From positions 1 through 21,866 of the forward strand of contig JAVEEO010000157.1 of NCBI GenBank assembly GCA_030840415.1: a stretch of 21,866 bases of DNA. Reading direction: 5' to 3'. Both the position numbers and the translations under genes were made by a program. The DNA comes from Pseudonocardiales bacterium (GTDB taxonomy: Bacteria; Actinomycetota; Actinomycetes; Mycobacteriales; Jatrophihabitantaceae). How positions within the stretch are numbered: position 1 is the stretch's first letter; the number at the start of each line of letters is the position of its first letter. Below the pieces are notes generated by a model. It was not told where the DNA came from. It was given only the letters and a program-made list of their open reading frames with translations, and ran no database searches. This document shows, one piece after another, positions 7,497 through 16,240 of this stretch.

Positions 7497-8374
7497 CGGC
7501 GCAGCCGGGCGCTGATCGCGTCGGCCAGCCGGTCGGCGGCACCGTCGGCGAAGCCCAGGAACAGCGACGGCTCGACCAGCTCCAGCTCGACCACCACCGG
7601 GCCCTCCGGAGTGGGCAGCAGGTCGATCCGGGCATAGAGCAGGTTCTCGGCCAGCTCGGCGTTGGCGTGGGCGAACACCCGCTCGGCGACCGCCAGCTCG
7701 GCCGCGGACGGCAGCCGCGCGCTGATCCGCTCCTCGAGGTAGAGCGCCTCGCCGTCGATCCGGTGCCGGGCGTCGGGTTCAAGCATCGCGCCCTTGCGAA
7801 TGGCGTGGCTGAATGTCCCGTCGAAGAAGATCAGCGCGGTCTCGCCGGCGGTGTCGACGGCGTCGAGGTAGGGCTGCACCAGCACCGTCCGGCCGGCCGC
7901 GTGCAGCCGCTGGGCGTGCTCGCGGGCCTGCTGGTGCGCGTCCGGCAGGCTGGCGTCGAACCGTCCGACCCCGCGCGAACCGGCCCCGACCGACGGCTTG
8001 AGCACGAACTCGCCGTACTCGGGCAGTTTGGGCTCGGTGCCCGGCGGCACCAACTGGGTGGGCACCACCGGCAGGCCCGCCTCGGCCAGCGCGCCGAGAT
8101 AGGCCTTGTCGGTGTTGGGCAGTACCACCGCCGCCGGGTTGTGCAGCCGGGGTACCGAGGCCACCCAGTCCAGGAACTCCTCGCGCCGGGAGGTGTAGTT
8201 CCAGGTCGCCCGGATCACCGTCAGGTCGAAGGCCGACCAGTCGACGCCCGGCTCGTCCCACGCCACCATGCTGGCCTCGATGCCCCGGTCGGCCAGTGCC
8301 GGCAGCAGCGGCAGGTCGTCACCGTCCCCGGTCGGCATGTCCAGGCAGGTGGCAAGGGCGATACGGCGGCTCAC
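7493..8374 (-). CDS. ATP-grasp domain protein (carboxylate-amine ligase type, DcsG-like)
   Basis: This 293-residue protein has the outline of an ATP-grasp ligase: an N-terminal Rossmann-like part with the family pattern VIRATWNYTSRREEFLDW (about 53-70) and NTDKAYL (87-93), then the ATP-binding lysine block EFVLKPSVGAGSRGV (about 122-136) and metal-ligand acidic residues in ARIDLLP and VVVELELVEPSL near the C-terminus. Such enzymes join a carboxylate to an amine or thiol through an acyl phosphate. From memory, the closest characterised relative type is the O-ureido-serine cyclo-ligase DcsG of cycloserine synthesis, but this protein has no other cycloserine genes around it and its substrate is unknown. 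The GTG start at 8374 has TACGAT 6 nt upstream, suggesting a leaderless message. Its stop overlaps the DUF445 start. Confidence 0.82.
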   Translation of the reverse strand: MSRRIALATCLDMPTGDGDDLPLLPALADRGIEASMVAWDEPGVDWSAFDLTVIRATWNYTSRREEFLDWVASVPRLHNPAAVVLPNTDKAYLGALAEAGLPVVPTQLVPPGTEPKLPEYGEFVLKPSVGAGSRGVGRFDASLPDAHQQAREHAQRLHAAGRTVLVQPYLDAVDTAGETALIFFDGTFSHAIRKGAMLEPDARHRIDGEALYLEERISARLPSAAELAVAERVFAHANAELAENLLYARIDLLPTPEGPVVVELELVEPSLFLGFADGAADRLADAISARLRR

Positions 8375-8380
8375 GTCCCG

Positions 8381-8386
8381 ATCGTA
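8381..8386 (-). promoter_or_regulatory. Candidate -10 element for the ATP-grasp gene (leaderless)
   Basis: On the minus strand TACGAT is followed by CGGGAC and then the GTG start at 8374. The TANNNT pattern at exactly 6 nt from the start codon fits a leaderless actinobacterial promoter, within the 45-nt gap after ctaB. No clear -35 box is present. Confidence 0.35.
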
Positions 8387-8419
8387 CGGGCGGCAGACCC
8401 CGGCCCGACCAGGCCGGCG

Positions 8420-9346
8420 TCAGCGCAGGAAGGTGTCCACCGCGACGGCCAGGAACACGAAGGCCAGGTAGCTGTTGGACAGGTGGAACAGCCGCATCGG
8501 GTGACCGGGCCGGCCGGCCCGCGCGGCGGCGAACAGCCGGTGCGCCTCGGCCAGCAGCGCCGCCCCGGCGCCGGCGGCCAGCACTCCGTACACCCAGCCG
8601 GTGGCCAGCGGCCAGAGCAGCAGCGAGGTCGCCACCGTCAGCCAGGCGTACGCCACGATCTGGCGGGCCACCCGCTCCGGCGAGGCGACCACCGGCAGCA
8701 TCGGCACGCCGGCCCGGGCGTAGTCGTCCTTGTAGCGGATCGCCAGCGCCCAGAAGTGCGGCGGCGTCCAGAAGAACACCACGCCGAACAGCACCACCGG
8801 GGCCCAGGCCAGCGAGCCGGTGACCGCCGCCCAGCCGATCAGTACCGGCATGCAGCCGGCCGCGCCGCCCCAGACGATGTTCTGCGAGGTCCGCCGCTTG
8901 AGCAGCATGGTGTAGACGACGACGTAGAAGGCGATCGCGAGCGCGGTCAGCCCGGCTGCGAGCAGGTTGGTGCACACCGCCATCAGCGCGACCGCCAGCA
9001 TCCCGAGCAGCGTGCCGAACCGGAGCGCGGCGGTCGGCGAGACGTCGTGGACGGCCAGCGGCCGGTGACCGGTGCGGCGCATCAGCGCGTCGATGTCGCG
9101 GTCGAGGTAGCAGTTGAGCGCATTGGCCGAACCGGCCGCCAGGGTGCCGCCGATCAGGGTGGCCAGCACCGTCTGCCAGCGGGGCAGGCCACCGGCGGCC
9201 AGCACCATGGCCGGCAGGGTGGTCACCAGCAGCAACTCGATGATGCGTGGCTTGGTCAGGGCAACGTAGGCTCGTACCGAGGTCATCGCCGAGCTGGTCG
9301 CGACCGCGTCACCCGAACGAGAACGGGCAACCGGGGTCTGCGTCAC
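8420..9346 (-). CDS. ctaB: Protoheme IX farnesyltransferase (heme O synthase)
   Basis: CtaB attaches a farnesyl group to heme B, giving heme O, the substrate of CtaA; it is a multi-helix enzyme of the UbiA prenyltransferase superfamily. The family opening [16 protein letters not shown] lies near residues 27-42, the prenyl-diphosphate motif N-x3-D-x3-D is seen in [12 protein letters not shown] (Asn78, Asp82, Asp86), and the later blocks [29 protein letters not shown] and [15 protein letters not shown] are all typical. About nine hydrophobic helices can be counted. I chose GTG at 9346 (308 residues) since TACGCT sits 6 nt upstream and the further upstream frame (to 9460) codes only for low-complexity Ala/Arg residues; ATG at 9286 is a shorter alternative. 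It is divergent from tkt and heads the minus-strand gene run. Confidence 0.93.
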   Translation of the reverse strand: MTQTPVARSRSGDAVATSSAMTSVRAYVALTKPRIIELLLVTTLPAMVLAAGGLPRWQTVLATLIGGTLAAGSANALNCYLDRDIDALMRRTGHRPLAVHDVSPTAALRFGTLLGMLAVALMAVCTNLLAAGLTALAIAFYVVVYTMLLKRRTSQNIVWGGAAGCMPVLIGWAAVTGSLAWAPVVLFGVVFFWTPPHFWALAIRYKDDYARAGVPMLPVVASPERVARQIVAYAWLTVATSLLLWPLATGWVYGVLAAGAGAALLAEAHRLFAAARAGRPGHPMRLFHLSNSYLAFVFLAVAVDTFLR

Positions 9347-9352
9347 CGGCTC

Positions 9353-9358
9353 AGCGTA
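9353..9358 (-). promoter_or_regulatory. Candidate -10 element for ctaB (leaderless)
   Basis: TACGCT on the minus strand is followed by GAGCCG and the GTG at 9346. It is one of several TANNNT-like boxes in this window placed six bases before a GTG start, and it supports the start chosen for ctaB. Confidence 0.35.
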
Positions 9359-9512
9359 ACGCCCGGCCGAACCCACGGCCGCCACCGCATCCGGCGTCGC
9401 GGACGGGCCTCGCGACACCGCCCGACGCACCCTCGCCGCCGCCGAGGACCGAGCATCCACATGCCCCGTCCACAGGCGCTGTCCCCTCGACGAACTCAGC
9501 GCTGAAAGCGAT

Positions 9513-9518
9513 TAGGCT
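9513..9518 (+). promoter_or_regulatory. Candidate -10 element for the tkt operon
   Basis: TAGGCT fits TANNNT and lies about 45 nt before the tkt start in the 216-nt ctaB-tkt intergenic region. A TCGACG about 20 nt upstream resembles a -35 box only loosely. A perfect 10-bp palindrome, TCAGCGCTGA at 9496-9505, lies between them and could be an operator. All of this is weak pattern evidence. Confidence 0.3.
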
Positions 9519-9562
9519 CGAACCCGCAGGCCCTCCCGTGGCCCGCAGAGCAGGAGAGGCAC

Positions 9563-11683
9563 GTGAGCGACACCGCAGCCGGCATCGTCAGCACCCATCC
9601 GGACTGGTGGACCGATCTGGATACCACCGCAGTGGACACCGCCCGGCTGCTGGCAGCCGACGCCGTCCAGAAGGTCGGCAATGGCCATCCGGGCACGGCC
9701 ATGAGCCTGGCTCCCCTGGCATATCTGCTCTTCCAGCGGACGATGCGCCACGACCCGACCGACCCGAACTGGGTCGCCCGCGACCGGTTCGTGCTGTCCA
9801 ACGGGCACTCCTCGCTCACCCTCTACATCCAGCTCTACCTCGGCGGCTACGGCCTGGAGCTCGACGACCTCAAGTCGCTGCGCACCTGGGGCTCGCTGAC
9901 CCCCGGCCACCCCGAGCACGGTCACACCATCGGCGTCGAGACCACCACCGGCCCGCTCGGGCAGGGTGTCGGCAACGCGGTCGGCATGGCGATGGCAGCC
10001 CGCCGCGAGCGCGGCCTGCTGGACCCGGACGCGCCCGCGGGCGAGTCGCCGTTCGACCACCACATCTACGTGATCGCCGGTGACGGCTGCCTGGAGGAGG
10101 GCGTGTCCAGCGAGGCGAGCTCGCTGGCCGGCCACCAGCAGTTGGGCAACCTGACCCTGATCTATGACGACAACCACATCTCGATCGAGGACGACACCAA
10201 CGTGGCGTTCTCCGAAGATGTGCTGGCCCGCTACCAGGCCTACGGCTGGCATACCCAGTACGTCGAGTCCGGCGAGGACGTGGTGGCCCTGGAAGCCGCG
10301 CTGGCGGCGGCCAAGGCCGAGACAGACCGGCCGTCCATCATCGCGGTTCGCACCATCATCGGCTGGCCGGCACCGACCAAGCAGAACACCGGCAAGGCGC
10401 ACGGCGCCGCGCTCGGCGAGGACGAGGTGCGCAAGACCAAGGAGCTGCTCGGCTTCAACCCCGACGAGCACTTCGCGGTCGCCCCCGAGGTACTGGCCCA
10501 CACCCGTGAGCTGGCCCAGCGCGGCCGGGACGCCCGCGCGGCCTGGCAGCCGAGTTTCGACCAGTGGGCCAAGGACAATCCCGATCGCAAGCAGCTGTTC
10601 GATCGGATGATCGGCCGCACCCTGCCGCCCGGCTGGACCGACGTGCTGCCCACCTTCGACACCGAGAAGGACGGCAAACCCAACCAGATCGCCACCCGGG
10701 CCGCGTCCGGCAAGGTGCTCTCGGCGCTGGCCCCGGTGCTGCCCGAACTGTGGGGCGGCTCGGCCGACCTCGCCGAGTCCAACAACACCACCATGGACGG
10801 CGAGCCGAGCTTCGTGCCGGCCGACCGGCAGACCAAGGAATGGCCGGGCGGCCCGTACGGGCGCACCCTGCACTTCGGCATCCGCGAGCACGCGATGGGT
10901 TCGATCATGAACGGCATCACGCTGCACGGCGGCACCCGCGTCTACGGCGGCACCTTCCTGGTGTTCAGCGACTACATGCGCCCGCCGGTGCGGCTGGCGG
11001 CGCTGATGCAGATTCCCCCCATCTACGTCTGGACGCACGACTCGATCGGTCTCGGCGAGGACGGCCCGACCCACCAGCCGGTGGAGCACCTGGCCGCGCT
11101 GCGCGCCATCCCGGGCCTGGACGTGGTCCGACCGGCCGACGCCAACGAGACCTCGGTGATCTGGCGGACCGTGCTGGAACACACCGACCGCCCCGCCGGC
11201 CTGGCGCTGTCCCGGCAGCCGCTGCCGGTGCTGGAGCCCGGCAAGGTGGTCGACGCCGACAAGGGCGGCTACGTGCTGGAGGACTCCTCGACGGCGATCC
11301 CGACGGTGATTTTGATCGCCACCGGCTCCGAGGTGGGCCTGGCCCTGGCCGCCCGCGAGCGACTGGAGGCCGAGGGCACCCCGACCCGGGTGGTGTCGAT
11401 GCCCTGCCTCGAGTGGTTCCACGCCCAGGACCGGTCCTACCAGCAGCAGGTGCTGCCGCCGGCGATCAAGGCCCGGGTCAGCATCGAGGCCGGCGTCTCG
11501 CAGGGCTGGCGCGAGATCGTCGGCGAGGCCGGCGAGATCGTGGCGATCGACCACTTCGGTGCCAGCGCCAACGTCGGAGTGCTGTTCGAGCAGTTCGGCT
11601 TCACCCCGGACAACGTGGTCGCGGCGGCCCACACCAGCCTGGAACGAGTCGGCAAGATCACCGGCACCACGACCGGCAACTAG
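9563..11683 (+). CDS. tkt: Transketolase
   Basis: Transketolase moves two-carbon units between sugar phosphates (xylulose-5-P with ribose-5-P or erythrose-4-P) using thiamine diphosphate in the non-oxidative pentose phosphate pathway. The 706-residue protein is full length. The substrate-channel block [13 protein letters not shown] is at 39-51, GHSS at 81-84, and the ThDP motif runs from GDG (173-175) to Asn204 in [10 protein letters not shown]. The pyrimidine domain shows [13 protein letters not shown] and [20 protein letters not shown], which is specific for transketolases. GTG at 9563 follows a good AGGAGAGG ribosome-binding site (from 9552). It opens the tkt-tal-pgi-zwf-opcA-pgl operon and ends in TAG. 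The next gene starts 49 nt later. Confidence 0.97.
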   Translation: MSDTAAGIVSTHPDWWTDLDTTAVDTARLLAADAVQKVGNGHPGTAMSLAPLAYLLFQRTMRHDPTDPNWVARDRFVLSNGHSSLTLYIQLYLGGYGLELDDLKSLRTWGSLTPGHPEHGHTIGVETTTGPLGQGVGNAVGMAMAARRERGLLDPDAPAGESPFDHHIYVIAGDGCLEEGVSSEASSLAGHQQLGNLTLIYDDNHISIEDDTNVAFSEDVLARYQAYGWHTQYVESGEDVVALEAALAAAKAETDRPSIIAVRTIIGWPAPTKQNTGKAHGAALGEDEVRKTKELLGFNPDEHFAVAPEVLAHTRELAQRGRDARAAWQPSFDQWAKDNPDRKQLFDRMIGRTLPPGWTDVLPTFDTEKDGKPNQIATRAASGKVLSALAPVLPELWGGSADLAESNNTTMDGEPSFVPADRQTKEWPGGPYGRTLHFGIREHAMGSIMNGITLHGGTRVYGGTFLVFSDYMRPPVRLAALMQIPPIYVWTHDSIGLGEDGPTHQPVEHLAALRAIPGLDVVRPADANETSVIWRTVLEHTDRPAGLALSRQPLPVLEPGKVVDADKGGYVLEDSSTAIPTVILIATGSEVGLALAARERLEAEGTPTRVVSMPCLEWFHAQDRSYQQQVLPPAIKARVSIEAGVSQGWREIVGEAGEIVAIDHFGASANVGVLFEQFGFTPDNVVAAAHTSLERVGKITGTTTGN

Positions 11684-11732
11684 CCGCGCGTCCAGCGCTG
11701 AACCCCGCATTGCTCCCAGGAGAGGATCCAAC

Positions 11733-12908
11733 ATGAGCGACGCACTCGCCGACCTGTCGGCCCAAGGCGTGTCCATCTGGCTCGACGACATCAGCCGCGA
11801 GCGACTGGTCAGCGGCAACCTGCAGCAGCTGATCGACACCAAGCACGTGGTCGGCGTGACCAGCAACCCGTCGATCTTCCAGAAGGCGATGGAGGGTTCG
11901 GCCGAGGGCGACTCCGCCTACGCCCAGCAGGTGCACGGCCTGGCGGTGCGCGAGGTCGCCCTGGAGGAGGCCGTCCGGCTGCTGACCTCCTATGACATCC
12001 GGTGGGCCTGCGACGTGCTGCGGCCGGTCTACGACGCCACCGACGGCGAGAACGGCCGGGTGTCGATCGAGGTCGATCCGCGGATCGCCCACGACAGCGA
12101 CAAGACCACCGCCGAGGCCACCGCGCTGTGGTGGCTGGTGGACCGCCCGAACGTGATGATCAAGATCCCGGCCACGATGGCCGGGCTGCCCTCGATCACG
12201 GCGGCCACCGCGGCCGGCATCAGCGTCAACGTCACCCTGATCTTCTCGATCGATCGCTACCGCAAGGTGATGGACGCCTACCTCGAGGGCCTGCGGCAGG
12301 CCCGCGAGGCCGGCATCGACCTGTCCACCATCCGGTCGGTGGCCTCGTTCTTCGTCTCGCGGGTCGACACCGAGATCGACAAGCGGCTGGACAAGATCGG
12401 CAGTGACGAGGCCCGGGCAGTTAGAGGCCGTGCAGGTATCGCAAACGCCCGGTTGGCCTACGAGGCGTTCCAGCAGGTGTTCGCCGGCCCGGCCTGGGAC
12501 GAGCTGAAGGCCGCCGGCGCGCACGTGCAGCGCCCGTTGTGGGCCTCCACCGGCGTCAAGGACCCGAGCTACGACGACACCATGTACGTCACCCAACTGG
12601 TAGCCCGCGACACCGTCAACACCATGCCCGAGGCGACCCTGAACGCGGTCGCCGACCACGGCACGATCAGCGGCCCGACCGCCGACTCCGGCTACGACGA
12701 GGCTCGCCAGGTGGTCAGCGACCTGTCGGCGCTGGGCATCGAACTGCACGAGGTGACCGAGCTGCTCGAGTCAGAGGGTGTGGAGAAGTTCATGGACTCC
12801 TGGGCCAGCCTGCTGGAGGGCGTGCAGAAGCAGCTGACCGCCGGGGCCGAGAAGGCCGACAACGGCAACGCGAGCAAGGCCGGCAACAACGACAAGGTGG
12901 GGGGCTGA
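11733..12908 (+). CDS. tal: Transaldolase
   Basis: Transaldolase transfers a dihydroxyacetone unit from sedoheptulose-7-P to glyceraldehyde-3-P through a Schiff base. The 391-residue product belongs to the long actinobacterial type. [13 protein letters not shown] lies at 41-53, and the Schiff-base lysine is Lys144 in NVMIKIPAT. The blocks [14 protein letters not shown] and [20 protein letters not shown] follow as expected. The ATG at 11733 has an AGGAGAGG ribosome-binding site at 11718-11725. The extreme C-terminus (about 370-391) is a charged Asn/Lys/Gly tail. A short stretch at about 12416-12452 uses unusual codons (GTT, AGA, several GCA) for this genome. pgi starts 2 nt after the stop; in some bacteria the two enzymes are fused in this order. 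Confidence 0.96.
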   Translation: MSDALADLSAQGVSIWLDDISRERLVSGNLQQLIDTKHVVGVTSNPSIFQKAMEGSAEGDSAYAQQVHGLAVREVALEEAVRLLTSYDIRWACDVLRPVYDATDGENGRVSIEVDPRIAHDSDKTTAEATALWWLVDRPNVMIKIPATMAGLPSITAATAAGISVNVTLIFSIDRYRKVMDAYLEGLRQAREAGIDLSTIRSVASFFVSRVDTEIDKRLDKIGSDEARAVRGRAGIANARLAYEAFQQVFAGPAWDELKAAGAHVQRPLWASTGVKDPSYDDTMYVTQLVARDTVNTMPEATLNAVADHGTISGPTADSGYDEARQVVSDLSALGIELHEVTELLESEGVEKFMDSWASLLEGVQKQLTAGAEKADNGNASKAGNNDKVGG

Positions 12909-12910
12909 GC

Positions 12911-14563
12911 ATGAGCGATCCTGCCTCGATCACCGGCGGCGGGTTGCGGCTGGAGCTCGGCTACCCCGACGAGCGGCAGTTCGCCGAAGCGGTGGGCCAG
13001 CTGCTGACCGACCGGGTCGCCAGCCGGATCACCGCCCAGGACCCGACGCTGTGGGGTGCCGACGCGGAGGCCGAGGCGGCCAAGCGACTGTCCTGGGTGA
13101 CGCTGGCCGAGACCTCCCGGCCGCTGGTCGCCGAGATCGACGCGCTGCGCGCCGAACTGGCGGCCGAGGGCGTCGACCAGGTGGTACTGGCCGGCATGGG
13201 CGGCAGTTCGCTGGCGCCCGAGGTCATCTGCGCCACCGCCGGGGTGCCGCTGGTGACCCTGGACACCACCGACCCGGGGCAGGTGCGGGCCGCGCTCGCC
13301 CAGGACCTGGAGCGCACCGTGCTGGCGGTCTCCAGCAAGTCCGGCGGCACCGTCGAGACCGACTCGCACCGGCGCGCGTACGAGAAGGCCTTCACCGACG
13401 CCGGCATCGACCCGAAGCGGCGGATCGTGGTGGTCACCGACCCGGGCTCGCCGCTGCGGCAGACCGCCGAGGACGCCGGCTACCGCAAGGTGTTCCTGGC
13501 CGATCCGAACGTCGGCGGCCGCTACAGCGCGCTGACCGCGTTCGGCCTGGTGCCCTCGGGCCTGGCCGGCGCCGACCTGACCGCGCTGCTGGACGCCGCG
13601 GCCGAGGCGTCCACCGTGCTGTCGACCGATGCCGAGACCAACCCGGGACTGCGGCTGGGCGCGCTGCTGGGCCTGGCGCACAATTCCACCTCCAACGACG
13701 GTGCGGGCTGCGACAAGGTGGTCTTCGCCGACTTCGGCTCCGGAATTCCCGGCTTCGGCGACTGGGCCGAGCAGCTGATTGCCGAGTCCACCGGCAAGGA
13801 CGGCCGCGGCCTGCTGCCGGTGGTGGTGGAGAGTCCGCAGGCGGCCGGCTTCGCCGACGCCGGCCCGGACGCCGTGCTGGCCCAGCTCGGCGGTTACGAC
13901 GAGTCCTACCCGCCGGCCTCCGGTTGGGGGGTCGCGGTCAGCGGCCCGCTGGGCGGCCAGTTGCTGCTCTGGGAGTACGCCACCGCGATCGCCGGACGGC
14001 TCATCGGCATCAACCCGTTCGACCAGCCCAATGTCGAGGAGGCCAAGAAGCAGGCCCGCGCGCTGCTGGACGCGCCGGAGGCGACCGCCGAGGACCCGCA
14101 GCTCACCGACGGCGCCGTCCAGGTCTTCGGCACCGGCTTCGAGCTGTCCGGAGCCGAAACCCTGGCCGACGCGCTGCATGCCTTCTTCGCCGCCGCGCCG
14201 GAGCGGGGCTATGTCAGCATCCAGGCCTACCTGGACCGGCACGCCGACGCCGCCGCTGCCAACCTGCGCCCGGCGGTGGCCAGCCGCACCGGGCTGCAGA
14301 CCACCTTCGGCTGGGGGCCGCGGTTCCTGCACTCGACCGGCCAGTACCACAAGGGCGGCCATCCCAACGGGGTGTTCCTGCAGATCACCGCCGACAGCGC
14401 GGAGGATCTTGCGGTGCCGGACCGGCCGTACAGCTTCGCCACCCTGCAGCGCGCCCAGGCCGCCGGCGATGCCGCCGTGCTCGCCGACAAGGGCCGTCCG
14501 GTGCTGCACCTGCACCTGACCGACCGCGCCGCGGGCATCGGACAGCTCATGCAAGCGCTGTAG
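12911..14563 (+). CDS. pgi: Glucose-6-phosphate isomerase
   Basis: Pgi interconverts glucose-6-P and fructose-6-P, linking glycolysis to the zwf entry into the pentose phosphate pathway. The 550-residue protein shows the sugar isomerase (SIS) phosphate-binding blocks VVLAGMGGSSLAPEV (91-105) and AVSSKSGGTVET (139-150), and later GRYSALTAFGLVPSGLAG, which is typical of Pgi. The C-terminal HKGGHPNGVFLQIT block resembles the Pgi half of fused transaldolase-Pgi proteins, so this is probably that subtype. The ATG at 12911 comes 2 nt after the tal stop with GGTGGGGGG as the ribosome-binding site, pointing to coupled translation. It ends in TAG, 13 nt before zwf. Confidence 0.93.
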   Translation: MSDPASITGGGLRLELGYPDERQFAEAVGQLLTDRVASRITAQDPTLWGADAEAEAAKRLSWVTLAETSRPLVAEIDALRAELAAEGVDQVVLAGMGGSSLAPEVICATAGVPLVTLDTTDPGQVRAALAQDLERTVLAVSSKSGGTVETDSHRRAYEKAFTDAGIDPKRRIVVVTDPGSPLRQTAEDAGYRKVFLADPNVGGRYSALTAFGLVPSGLAGADLTALLDAAAEASTVLSTDAETNPGLRLGALLGLAHNSTSNDGAGCDKVVFADFGSGIPGFGDWAEQLIAESTGKDGRGLLPVVVESPQAAGFADAGPDAVLAQLGGYDESYPPASGWGVAVSGPLGGQLLLWEYATAIAGRLIGINPFDQPNVEEAKKQARALLDAPEATAEDPQLTDGAVQVFGTGFELSGAETLADALHAFFAAAPERGYVSIQAYLDRHADAAAANLRPAVASRTGLQTTFGWGPRFLHSTGQYHKGGHPNGVFLQITADSAEDLAVPDRPYSFATLQRAQAAGDAAVLADKGRPVLHLHLTDRAAGIGQLMQAL

Positions 14564-14576
14564 AAGGAGAAACCAC

Positions 14577-16163
14577 GTGAGTCTCACCGAGGACCAGTCC
14601 CCCGCGATCAGCACCGGCGACGGGCCGCTGGTCCCGCCGGCGTTGCGGGCCAACCCGCTGCGCGATGCCCGCGACCGGCGGCTGCCCCGGGTTCCCGAGC
14701 CGTGTGCCCTGGTGGTCTTCGGAGTCACCGGGGACCTGGCTCGCAAGAAACTGCTGCCGGCCATCTACGACCTGGCCAACCGCGGCCTGCTGCCGGCCGA
14801 CTTCGTGCTGCTGGGCTTCGCCCGCCGGGACTGGGAGGACGAAGACTTCGAGTCGCTGGCCAAGAAGGCCGCCAAGGAGCACGCCCGCACCAACTGGAAT
14901 GAGGAGGTGTGGGCCCGGCTGGCCGACGACATCAAGTTCGTGCCCGGCTCCTTCGACGACGACGAGGCCTTCGACACGCTGTCCAGCACTCTGGACGAGC
15001 TGCGCAACAGCCACGGCATCAAGGGCAACGCCGCCTTCTACCTGTCCATCCCGCCGAGCATGTTCCCGGTCGTGCTCAAGCAGATGGAACGCACCAAGAT
15101 GGCCGACAACACCGCCTCCGGTGGTTGGCGCCGAGTGGTGGTGGAGAAGCCGTTCGGGCACGACCTGGCCAGCGCCAAGGAGCTCAACGCACTGGTCGAC
15201 GACGTGTTCACCGCCGAGGACGTGTTCCGGATCGACCACTACCTCGGCAAGGAGACCGTCCAGAACCTGATGGCGCTGCGCTTCGCCAACCAGCTGTTCG
15301 AACCGGTCTGGAACTCCAACTACGTCGACTCGGTCCAGATCACGATGGCTGAGGACGTCGGCATCGGCGGCCGGGCCGGCTTCTACGACGTCACCGGCGC
15401 GGCCCGCGACGTGCTGCAGAACCACCTGCTGCAACTGCTGGCGCTGACCGCGATGGAAGAGCCGGTGGAGTTCACCGCCGAGGCGATCCGCACCGAGAAG
15501 CTCAAGGTGCTGCGGGCGATCCGGCTGCCGGCCGACCCCGGGGCGTACGCGATCCGCGGCCAGTACCAGCAGGGCTGGCTCGCCGGCGAGCGGGTTCCTG
15601 CCTACCGGGACGAGAAGGACGTGCCGGCGGACTCCAAGACCGAGAGCTACGCCGCGGTCCGGCTCGGCATCGACACCCGGCGGTGGGCCGGCGTGCCGTT
15701 CTACCTGCGCACCGGCAAGCGGCTGCCCCGCCGGGTCACCGAGATCGCGGTGCTGTTCAAAAAGGCCCCGCACCTGCCGTTCAGCCACACCGACACCGAG
15801 GAACTCGGCCACAACCAGCTCGTCATCCGGGTGCAGCCGGACGAGGGCGTCACCTTGAAGTTCGGTTCCAAGGTGCCCGGCTCGATGATGGAGGTCCGTG
15901 ACGTCGCGATGGACTTCCTGTACGGCGAGGCGTTCACCGAGTCATCACCGGAAGCCTATGAACGGCTCATCCTCGACGTGATGCTCGGCGACGCCACGCT
16001 GTTCCCCCGCAACGAGGAGGTCGAGTCGTCCTGGCGGGTGATCGACCCGCTGGAGGAGTTCTGGGCCGGCCAGGAGCCGGAGCCGTACCGGGCCGGTGAG
16101 TGGGGACCCAAGGCAGCCGACGACATGCTGGCCCGGGACGGCCGCAGCTGGCGGCGGCCGTGA
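14577..16163 (+). CDS. zwf: Glucose-6-phosphate 1-dehydrogenase
   Basis: This enzyme oxidises glucose-6-P to 6-phosphogluconolactone and makes NADPH, the first step of the oxidative pentose phosphate branch. The 528-residue protein has the dinucleotide-binding fingerprint VVFGVTGDLARKKLLPA (46-62), EKPFG (190-194) and the active-site signature RIDHYLGKE (218-226) with its catalytic His downstream in the family pattern. Its length matches the family. The GTG at 14577 follows AAGGAG at 14564-14569. The N-terminal ~38 residues before the conserved core are not conserved in my view. Its stop TGA overlaps a GTG (GTGA at 16160-16163) that opens a 26-codon micro-ORF running into opcA. Confidence 0.97.
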   Translation: MSLTEDQSPAISTGDGPLVPPALRANPLRDARDRRLPRVPEPCALVVFGVTGDLARKKLLPAIYDLANRGLLPADFVLLGFARRDWEDEDFESLAKKAAKEHARTNWNEEVWARLADDIKFVPGSFDDDEAFDTLSSTLDELRNSHGIKGNAAFYLSIPPSMFPVVLKQMERTKMADNTASGGWRRVVVEKPFGHDLASAKELNALVDDVFTAEDVFRIDHYLGKETVQNLMALRFANQLFEPVWNSNYVDSVQITMAEDVGIGGRAGFYDVTGAARDVLQNHLLQLLALTAMEEPVEFTAEAIRTEKLKVLRAIRLPADPGAYAIRGQYQQGWLAGERVPAYRDEKDVPADSKTESYAAVRLGIDTRRWAGVPFYLRTGKRLPRRVTEIAVLFKKAPHLPFSHTDTEELGHNQLVIRVQPDEGVTLKFGSKVPGSMMEVRDVAMDFLYGEAFTESSPEAYERLILDVMLGDATLFPRNEEVESSWRVIDPLEEFWAGQEPEPYRAGEWGPKAADDMLARDGRSWRRP

Positions 16164-16240
16164 CCGCTGAGACCGCTGTGACCGCAGCGGTGGCCGGCCG
16201 GCCCAGGACCGCCCGTTCAGGCAAGGGAGATTCGCTGTGA
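16160..16240 (+). other. 26-codon micro-ORF bridging zwf and opcA
   Basis: A GTG at 16160 overlaps the zwf stop as GTGA, the frame stays open for 26 codons (start VTAETAVTAAVAG, end SGKGDSL) and its TGA at 16238-16240 overlaps the opcA GTG, again as GTGA. If translated it would carry ribosomes across the 73-nt gap. opcA has its own AAGGGAG site, so this is not required, and short open frames are common by chance here. Confidence 0.2.
16172..16191 (+). repeat. Hairpin with duplicated 5' arm between zwf and opcA
   Basis: ACCGCTG at 16172-16178 pairs with CAGCGGT at 16185-16191 around a 6-nt loop. A second copy of ACCGCTG at 16163-16169 could pair with the same 3' arm, so two mutually exclusive hairpins are possible just after the zwf stop. 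It may process or punctuate the operon message. Confidence 0.4.

Noticed and set aside
9347..9460. N-terminal extension of CtaB to the first in-frame start
   Set aside because: The extra residues are Ala/Arg low complexity and there is no start signal at 9460, whereas 9346 has a -10-like box at the right place.
7667..9505. 612-codon open frame on the plus strand
   Set aside because: It lies opposite the ATP-grasp and ctaB genes, which have clear family motifs; its translation is His/Gln/Arg/Gly low complexity.
9512..11866. 784-codon open frame opposite tkt
   Set aside because: Shadow frame of a highly GC-biased gene; tkt on the other strand has all catalytic motifs.
12692..14764. 690-codon open frame opposite pgi
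   Set aside because: Shadow of pgi, with the same low-complexity Gly/Arg/Gln composition.
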